A stretch of 27,927 nucleotides of DNA from Alphaproteobacteria bacterium (GTDB lineage: Bacteria; Pseudomonadota; Alphaproteobacteria; Rhizobiales; Rhizobiaceae): positions 1-27,927 of the forward strand of contig JAFKFE010000168.1 of assembly GCA_017308345.1 (NCBI GenBank). The letters run 5' to 3'. A program made the position numbers and the translations under genes. Position 1 is the stretch's first letter; every line of letters begins with the position of its first letter. Positions 22,949-27,927 of the stretch are shown one piece after another. The notes under the pieces were generated by a model. It searched no databases. It had not been told where the DNA came from and saw only the letters and a list, made by a program, of their open reading frames with translations.

Positions 22949-23041
22949 TCACCACGGTAGCCGCTTGCCGTCGCGAAAAAAGCCGCCGGTCGGGCCGCCG
23001 TCCGGCAAGGTCGCGGCCCAGACGATGCGCCCCACGGGAGC
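22949..23041 (-). pseudogene. C-terminal remnant of a short-chain dehydrogenase
   Basis: The last 30 codons of a minus-strand frame encode GRIVWAATLP, then DGGPTGGFFRDGKRLPW and a stop. This is the characteristic C-terminus of carbonyl-reductase-type SDR proteins (GPTGGFFRD-x-(K/E)-x-(I/L)PW). The expected Rossmann fold and YxxxK are absent upstream, where the sequence becomes unrelated and runs up to the 23190 gene. It is therefore a deletion remnant. It lies directly upstream of the second remnant at 22815-22916, as if both came from one operon. Confidence 0.65.
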
Positions 23042-23189
23042 CAGCTTCTCGCCAGACACAATCCAGAAACAAGATTCAACAGTCCAGAAAAACTCGCGAA
23101 AAGACCGGCTGTCATAAACGGCGCCGGAGCAGCCGGACGATTGCGGCGCGCGACAACAGACATCGATCTCAAACCAAGGATTGCCGATT

Positions 23190-23435
23190 ATGAAAAAGAC
23201 CATTCTTTCCGCACTCGGCCTGGCCGTCGCGCTCGCTTTCGCGGTGCCGGCGCTCGGCACCACCGAAGCCAATGCCGCGACCATGACGACCACCGCGGCG
23301 AAGCCCGCCACCAAGATCGTGCATCACAAGAAGCACAAGAAGCATCACGTGGCGAAGCACCACAAGCACCACGTCAAGAAGCATCACGTGAAGAAGCGCA
23401 CCCACAAGAAGCACGGCATGAAGCACGCCGCATAA
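23190..23435 (+). CDS. Secreted His/Lys-rich protein, 81 aa
   Basis: The ATG at 23190 has AAGGA ten bases upstream. Residues 1-30 are a signal peptide (MKKTILSALGLAVALAFAVPA..., cleavage near ANA-AT). The mature chain is almost wholly Lys and His in repeats of the type KHHVKKHHVKK and HHKKHKKHH (residues about 45-78), so it carries a high positive charge and could bind metal ions or anionic polymers in the envelope. Similar His/Lys-rich small proteins occur in rhizobia without known function. Downstream lie two palindromes (23458-23479 and 23499-23537) and a terminator. Confidence 0.82.
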   Translation: MKKTILSALGLAVALAFAVPALGTTEANAATMTTTAAKPATKIVHHKKHKKHHVAKHHKHHVKKHHVKKRTHKKHGMKHAA

Positions 23436-23545
23436 GGCGCGCAGCCCTTGCTTTTCAGCAATTCCATTCCCGGAATTGCGCCAATGACTTCATGACCGGA
23501 TGATCCCCGACCGCTTCGACAGGGGTCCGGGATCATCGCTTCCGG

Positions 23546-23576
23546 AAAACGCCGTCCCTCAAGGGCGGCGTTTTTG
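23546..23576 (+). terminator. Rho-independent terminator downstream of the His/Lys-rich gene
   Basis: The stem AACGCCG-(T bulge)-CCC pairs with GGGCGGCGTT around a TCAA loop and is followed by TTTTTGCTTTT. It lies about 110 bases after the stop codon. A second palindrome, GATGATCCC/GGGATCATC (23499-23507 and 23529-23537), precedes it. Confidence 0.8.
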
Positions 23577-23627
23577 CTTTTCCGCGATCATGTCCGACGA
23601 CGCGGCGGTTCGCTTCCGGACGACGGC

Positions 23628-24227
23628 CTACTTCTTCTTCTGCGGATGGATCGTCTCGCCGCGCTTCAGCATCGCCACCAGATCGGCGATCTTCTTCTTG
23701 CGTCCCGCCTCTGTCTTCATGGCGTGGGTGCGGAAGGCGAGCGCGAAGCGGTTCCGCGCCGAGAGCTTTTCCAGCATCGCCTTTGCCTTCGGTTCGGCAT
23801 CGATCGCGGCCTGCAGGTCGGGCGGAATGGTCATTTCCTTCGAGCCGGCATAGGCGCGGTTCCAGCGGCCATCGGCCCTGGCGGCCTCGACCTCGCGCAA
23901 GCCATGGCCGGTCATGCGGCCCGCCTCGATCAGGCGTGCGACATTGTCGATGTTGATCCTGCTCCAGATGCTCTTCTTGCCGCGCGGCGTGTAACGCTGC
24001 AGGAAGCTCGTACCGTCGAGCGACTTGCGTACCGCGTCGATCCAGCCGAAGCAGAGCACGACGTCGATCGCCTCCTTCGGCGTGATCGAGGCCAGTCCCG
24101 ATCCGACCTTGTGAACCTTGATCCAGACCTCGCTTTCAGAGGCATGGTTGTCGGCCAGCCATGCGTAAAAACTGTCGGCATCGGGGAATTCGCGCACCTT
24201 GTCCGGATCGACCTTGATCGGCGCCAT
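23628..24227 (-). CDS. YdeI/OmpD-associated family protein, 199 aa
   Basis: The protein has the YdeI layout: an N-terminal DADSFYAWLADNHASESEVWIKVHK, then the conserved EAIDVVLCFGWIDAVRKSLDGTSFLQRYTPRGKKSIWSRIN region in residues about 55-95, and a C-terminal YdeI helix pair with IPPDLQAAIDA and AMLEKLSARNRFALAFR. It is cytosolic; the family is linked to stress or antimicrobial-peptide resistance in enterics without a known reaction. The ATG at 24227 with GAGGT upstream is preferred to the GTG two codons earlier. It is divergent from the SDR gene at 24419. The tail is Lys-rich. Confidence 0.88.
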   Translation of the reverse strand: MAPIKVDPDKVREFPDADSFYAWLADNHASESEVWIKVHKVGSGLASITPKEAIDVVLCFGWIDAVRKSLDGTSFLQRYTPRGKKSIWSRINIDNVARLIEAGRMTGHGLREVEAARADGRWNRAYAGSKEMTIPPDLQAAIDAEPKAKAMLEKLSARNRFALAFRTHAMKTEAGRKKKIADLVAMLKRGETIHPQKKK

Positions 24228-24418
24228 TATCACCTCGTCATTTCATCGTATGCCAGTGTGGACGATTCCGCGGCGGTTGTACCGATTGCTGGCGCCGGTT
24301 CCTGCCAGCGGGCGGCACCACCGCCATCGGCGTCTCCGATATCGCTATCGGTTTCTTCCGTTTCCACCACGCGCGCCAAGCTGCCACATCAGCGTCCATG
24401 CAATGGAAAGGCATGGAC

Positions 24419-25141
24419 ATGGACAAGCAGAAAATCCTGATCGTCGGCGGCAGTTCGGGCATGGGGCTGGCGCTCGCCGGGCGATGTCTCGAGGAAGGCG
24501 CGCACGTCGTCATCGCCGGGCGCGGCGAGGCGAAGCTGAGCGCGGCGCGCGCGGAACTCGGCAACCCCGCAAGTCTCGAAACGGCGGTGGCCAATGTAAG
24601 CCGCGAGGACGAGGTCGCGGCGCTGTTTCAGCGTATCGGCCCGATCGACCATATCGTCAGCACGGCCGCCGATATCGAAGGCGCCTACCGGCTGCTGCCC
24701 GATATCGAGCTTTCTGCCGCGCAAAAGGTGGTGGACAGCAAATTCTACGGGCCGCTGCTGCTCGCCAAGCACGGCGCGCCGAAGCTGGCGCCGACCGGCT
24801 CGATCACCTTCGTCTCCGGCATCGCCGCCTACCGGCCGGCGTCGCGCGGCTCGGTGGTTGCCGCCGTCAACGCGGCATTGGAAGGGCTGGTGCGGGCGCT
24901 GGCCGTGGAGCTCGCGCCGATCCGCGTCAACGCCGTGTCGCCGGGCTGGGTCGACACGCCGATCTGGGAATTCGTCGCCGGCGAGAAAAAGGACGCCACG
25001 CTTGCCGCCATGGCGAAACGCCTGCCGGTCGGACGGGTCGGAAGGCCGCGGGACATTGCCGACGCAATCCGATTCCTGATCGGCAATGGCTTCACGACGG
25101 GAGAGACGCTGCATGTCGAGGGTGGGCACCGGCTGGTCTGA
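24419..25141 (+). CDS. SDR-fold protein lacking the Tyr-x3-Lys pair, 240 aa
   Basis: The protein is a short-chain dehydrogenase/reductase by fold: cofactor motif GGSSGMG (10-16), a structural NVSRED segment, and the C-terminal PIRVNAVSPGWVDTPIW. However, the active-site helix reads SVVAAVNAALEGLVRALA where YxxSKxAL is expected, so the catalytic Tyr is Val and the Lys is Asn. It may bind NAD(P) without normal SDR catalysis, or belong to a divergent subfamily. The start ATG at 24419 has AAAGG eight bases upstream (an earlier ATG is at 24413). Its 3' end overlaps the convergent LysR gene by 50 bases. Confidence 0.88.
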   Translation: MDKQKILIVGGSSGMGLALAGRCLEEGAHVVIAGRGEAKLSAARAELGNPASLETAVANVSREDEVAALFQRIGPIDHIVSTAADIEGAYRLLPDIELSAAQKVVDSKFYGPLLLAKHGAPKLAPTGSITFVSGIAAYRPASRGSVVAAVNAALEGLVRALAVELAPIRVNAVSPGWVDTPIWEFVAGEKKDATLAAMAKRLPVGRVGRPRDIADAIRFLIGNGFTTGETLHVEGGHRLV

Positions 25142-26048
25142 CCGGCGCGAAGTTCCCGCCGATATCCGCGAGCAACTGCTTCAGCGCCGGCGCCTGGACG
25201 CGGCGGCGGCGCCAGATCATCACGATGTCGGCCGAGCGGACCGGGCCCGGCCAGGCAAGCTCGGCCACCTCGCCGCGATCGATCGCGGCGGCGACCGCCA
25301 GCCGCGGCACAAGGCCGAAGCCGGCGCCGGCCGCCACCAGTCCGGCAATCGCGTCTATGCTGCCGGCTTCGGCGGCCAGCCTTGGCTTGCCGAGGCCCGC
25401 CTCCGCGAACACCCTGTCGACCAGGGCGCGGTAGACGCAGCCGGTCTCGGTGGCGACGAAATGCTGTTCGGCAAGCGTCGCCAGATCGACATCCGCCCGG
25501 TTGTCGCCGGGCGGCGCGATCAGCGCCAGCGGCTCGACCGCAACGACGCGCCTGGCAAGGCGCTGGTCAGGCGCGCCGGCATCCGCATCGGCCTCGGGCG
25601 GCCGCTCGAAGCAGAAGGCGACGTCGATCCCGCCCTCGCCCAGCCTGCGCAGCAACTCGCCGCTTCCCGCTATCCTGAGCCTGATGTCGATGCCGGGATG
25701 GGCGGCGCGGAAACCGGCGAGCCAGCCGGCAAGCCTGACGGAAGCGATCGTCTCCAGCGCGCCGATCACGAGGGCGCCGGACATGCCGGACCTGGAGGCA
25801 TCGACGGCGGCGCGCGCGTCGTCGGCGAGCGCCAGCAGGTCCTCGGCATAGGGTTTCAGCGCCTCGCCCGCCGGCGTCAGGGCGAGCCCCTGCCGCGAGC
25901 GGGTGAAGAGGCTGGCGCCAAGCTCGGTCTCCAGCGCCTGGATCTGGTCGCTGACGCTCGACTGGGCGAGATTGACCTCCCGCGCCGCGCGCGTGACGTT
26001 GCCCGTCCGCGCGACCGCCAGAAAGGTCTTCAACAGCCTGGGATGCAT
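25092..26048 (-). CDS. LysR-family transcriptional regulator, 318 aa
   Basis: The N-terminal winged HTH (LLKTFLAVARTGNVTRAAREVNLAQSSVSDQIQALE, residues about 5-40) and the C-terminal effector domain (residues about 90-295) are complete and of normal length. It follows the HtrA-like gene on the same strand by 13 bases, so the two are probably co-transcribed. Its 3' end overlaps the convergent SDR gene by 50 bases, and the last residues are therefore the least certain. LysR proteins usually bind near divergent target genes, but here the divergent arrangement is lacking; the SDR gene or yghU could be targets. Confidence 0.92.
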   Translation of the reverse strand: MHPRLLKTFLAVARTGNVTRAAREVNLAQSSVSDQIQALETELGASLFTRSRQGLALTPAGEALKPYAEDLLALADDARAAVDASRSGMSGALVIGALETIASVRLAGWLAGFRAAHPGIDIRLRIAGSGELLRRLGEGGIDVAFCFERPPEADADAGAPDQRLARRVVAVEPLALIAPPGDNRADVDLATLAEQHFVATETGCVYRALVDRVFAEAGLGKPRLAAEAGSIDAIAGLVAAGAGFGLVPRLAVAAAIDRGEVAELAWPGPVRSADIVMIWRRRRVQAPALKQLLADIGGNFAPVRPAGAHPRHAASLPS

Positions 26049-26061
26049 CGGCGCGCCGGAA

Positions 26062-26964
26062 CTACTGCAGTTGCGGCTTCTTCAGGAAGGAATTGCGGTC
26101 GGCGGATTTGACGCGCAGCCAGGTCTCGCGGCCGTCGCGCACCACGCGCAGCGGAATTTCCGAACCGGCCGGGTTCTGCCAGAGTTTGCGATAGAAATCG
26201 GCAAGGCCGTCGACCTCGCCGTCGCGCACATCGGAGATGATGTCGCCCTGGCGCAGGCCCGCCTTGGCGGCGGGGCCGCCTTCGGCGACGCTCATCACCA
26301 CCACCATGCCGTTCGACTCGGCCGAGAAGGCGCCGAGCCACGGACGCGGCGCCTTGGCCGCCTGGCCGCGCTTGACGAGGTCGTCGAGGATCGGCGTCAA
26401 AAGGTCGATCGGCACGACCATGTTGATGTCGGCCACCTCACCGGCGCGGCTCATCTGCAGGCGCAGCGAGCCGATGCCGAGCAGCTTGCCGTCGCGGTTG
26501 AACAGCGCGGCCCCGCCCCAGGACGGATGCGCGGGCGTGATGAAGATAGCCTCGTCGATCAGATATTCCCAATAGCCGGCGAATTCCTGCTTGGTGACGA
26601 TGTGGGCGTCGACCTGCTGGCCGATGCCGTCGGCGAGCGTCACCGCGTCGCCTATATCGGCCTTCCTGGCATCGCCGAACTGGACCGCCGGAAGATTGAG
26701 CGGCGACAGCGCCTGCACCAGGCCGAAGCCGGTCTCCTGGTCATAGGCCAGCGCATGCGCGGCAACCACGCGGCCGTCCTGGTCGGTCAGCCACACTTCC
26801 TCGGCCTCGGTGATCAGATAGCCTATGGTCAGCACCAGGCCATTGTCGCGGATCACCACGCCGCTGCCCTCGCGGCGCGTGCCCAGCGCATTGGCGGTGA
26901 AGGCGTCGTCCGGAACCGTGGCGCGCACGGCAACGACGGAGCGCGAAATTTTCCCGATGGTCAT
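26062..26964 (-). CDS. HtrA-like (S1C-PDZ) protein with degenerate catalytic triad, 300 aa
   Basis: A trypsin-like domain (residues about 5-185) is followed by one PDZ domain (about 200-290: NGMVVVMSVAEGGPAAKAGLRQGDIISDV). The overall order matches DegP/DegQ. Each catalytic position has changed: the His motif TNxHV reads TIGYL (Tyr49), the DLA motif reads GFGLV (80-84), and GNSGG reads PSWGG (Trp149 at the Ser site). There is no signal peptide or membrane anchor, so it is predicted cytosolic. It is probably a noncatalytic binding or chaperone protein. It is the first gene of a unit with the LysR gene. Confidence 0.88.
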   Translation of the reverse strand: MTIGKISRSVVAVRATVPDDAFTANALGTRREGSGVVIRDNGLVLTIGYLITEAEEVWLTDQDGRVVAAHALAYDQETGFGLVQALSPLNLPAVQFGDARKADIGDAVTLADGIGQQVDAHIVTKQEFAGYWEYLIDEAIFITPAHPSWGGAALFNRDGKLLGIGSLRLQMSRAGEVADINMVVPIDLLTPILDDLVKRGQAAKAPRPWLGAFSAESNGMVVVMSVAEGGPAAKAGLRQGDIISDVRDGEVDGLADFYRKLWQNPAGSEIPLRVVRDGRETWLRVKSADRNSFLKKPQLQ

Positions 26965-27059
26965 CTATCCGTCCTGCATTGCGGGTCTTTGTCTATAAGT
27001 ATGGCCGAAGGGGCGCGGCGCAAGAGCGGATTTGCCGCGTGGCGGCTGGCCCAAGCACT

Positions 27060-27079
27060 AGTTCAACGAAGATTGAACT
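27060..27079. promoter_or_regulatory. Candidate operator upstream of yghU
   Basis: AGTTCAA and its inverted copy TTGAACT flank six bases (CGAAGA), 90 bases upstream of yghU. The size suits a dimeric repressor. The following T6 tract also allows a weak terminator on the plus strand, but the AU-rich stem makes this less likely. Confidence 0.4.
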
Positions 27080-27168
27080 TTTTTGTTTGACGCGCGCGCA
27101 ACCGTACCTAAGTCTATCGGCATCAGTGGCAGACGTCCCACCCCTTCAGGAAACACAAGGCCTCCAAC

Positions 27169-27927
27169 ATGGACGAATACATCCCGCCGAAAGTCTGGAC
27201 CTGGAACAAGCCCAGTGGCGGCCAGTTCGCCTCGATCAACCGGCCGATCGCGGGCCCGACGCATGACAAGGAGCTGCCGGTCGGCAAGCATCCGCTGCAG
27301 CTCTATTCGCTGGCCACGCCCAACGGCCAGAAAGTGACGATCATGCTGGAGGAGCTTCTGGCGCTCGGTCACAAGGGCGCCGAATACGATGCCTGGCTGA
27401 TCAAGATCGGCGACGGCGACCAGTTCGGTAGCGGCTTCGTCAAGGTCAACCCGAACTCGAAGATCCCGGCGCTGATGGACTACAGCGAGCCGAAGCCGGT
27501 GCGCGTGTTCGAATCCGGCTCGATCCTGACCTATCTCGCCGAGAAATTCGGCGCATTCCTGCCGACCGAGCGCGCGGCGCGCGCGGAAACCTTCTCGTGG
27601 CTCTTCTGGCAGATGGGCTCCGCGCCCTATCTCGGCGGCGGCTTCGGCCATTTCTACGCCTATGCGCCGCACAAGATCGAATATGCGATCGACCGCTTCG
27701 CAATGGAGACCAAGCGGCAGATGGACGTGCTCGACCGCAGGCTGGCGGAGAGCGAATATCTCGCGGGCCCCGACTACACGATCGCCGACATTGCGGTGTG
27801 GCCCTGGTACGGCGGGCTCGCCAAGGGCCGCAGCTACAACGACGCCGCGCAGTTCCTCTCGGTGCATGAATACAAGAACGTGCAGCGCTGGGCCGACGCG
27901 ATCGACGCGAGGCCTGCGGTAAGCCGC
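27169..27927 (+). CDS. yghU: YghU-type glutathione S-transferase/disulphide-bond oxidoreductase, N-terminal 253 residues
   Basis: The frame starts at ATG 27169 and is still open at the window edge, so the C-terminus is missing. The sequence tracks E. coli YghU closely: KVWTWNKPSGGQFASINRPI, LPVGKHPLQLYS, TPNGQKVTIMLEELL (thioredoxin-fold glutathione site), VNPNSKIPAL, FESGSILTYLAEKFG, and the alpha-helical domain with GGGFGHFYAYAPHKIEYAI. It uses glutathione, probably to reduce disulphides or peroxides; it is cytosolic. E. coli YghU is 288 residues, so about 30 are lacking here. An inverted repeat at 27060-27079 may regulate it. Confidence 0.95.
   Translation, partial: MDEYIPPKVWTWNKPSGGQFASINRPIAGPTHDKELPVGKHPLQLYSLATPNGQKVTIMLEELLALGHKGAEYDAWLIKIGDGDQFGSGFVKVNPNSKIPALMDYSEPKPVRVFESGSILTYLAEKFGAFLPTERAARAETFSWLFWQMGSAPYLGGGFGHFYAYAPHKIEYAIDRFAMETKRQMDVLDRRLAESEYLAGPDYTIADIAVWPWYGGLAKGRSYNDAAQFLSVHEYKNVQRWADAIDARPAVSR

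Noticed and set aside
23300..23430. DNA-level tandem repeat or CRISPR-like array in the AAGCATCACGTG region
   Set aside because: The repeats are short, irregular and codon-phased, explained by the His/Lys-rich protein; no spacers of constant length exist.
27001..27090. Small plus-strand frame of 29 codons between the HtrA-like gene and yghU
   Set aside because: It has no ribosome site, runs through the candidate operator, and its composition is uninformative.

Overview
The window looks like a chromosomal segment of a high-GC alphaproteobacterium of the order Hyphomicrobiales, most likely Mesorhizobium or a close relative. The evidence is the gene families (DUF982, DUF6894, several Crp/Fnr-like regulators, a livKGFHM-type transporter), the very high GC3, and intergenic palindromic repeats at 341-382, 10807-10902 and 17884-17985 that resemble repeats I know from Mesorhizobium and Rhizobium genomes. 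No phage, IS element, CRISPR array, tRNA or rRNA was seen.

Bases 1-9094 are a mosaic of small, mostly uncharacterised genes bracketed by two closely related Crp/Fnr-like regulators (the 3' end of one at 2-340, a complete one at 6289-7008). It holds a YciE/YciF-like ferritin-fold protein, a YihY/BrkB membrane protein, an NAD(P)H:quinone-oxidoreductase-like flavoprotein, DUF982 and DUF6894 proteins, and many peptides of 36-130 residues. At least five places carry the general-stress (EcfG-type) promoter pattern GGAAC-N16/17-(C/G/T/A)GTT. Two of these are palindromic and could fire in both directions. One drives what looks like an unannotated ~99-nt small RNA (3780-3878, minus strand) with an intrinsic terminator and two loops carrying anti-Shine-Dalgarno motifs. 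I read the region as a general-stress-response island.

Bases 9137-10806 are an Lrp/AsnC regulator divergent from an azlC-azlD amino-acid exporter pair. Bases 10955-14890 hold an acidic Gly/Asp-rich secreted protein, a PAS-PAS-GGDEF-EAL cyclic-di-GMP protein, and a Crp/Fnr-like regulator divergent from a Met/His-rich secreted protein. A perfect 30-bp palindrome with an FNR-type core (TGAT-N4-ATCA) lies between the last two.

Bases 14907-22614 form a nitrogen-acquisition block. It has an M20 amidohydrolase and a diaminopropionate ammonia-lyase in one operon, an Lrp-type regulator divergent from them, and a complete branched-chain-amino-acid-type ABC importer (livK-G-F-H-M order). Together they could import, deacylate and break down an N-acylated diamino acid.

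Bases 22615-23189 contain the decayed ends of a short-chain dehydrogenase and probably a second NAD(P)-binding protein. The right end carries a His/Lys-rich secreted peptide, a YdeI-like protein, an SDR protein lacking the catalytic Tyr-x3-Lys, a LysR regulator, an HtrA-like protein with all three catalytic residues replaced, and the first 253 codons of yghU, which runs off the window.
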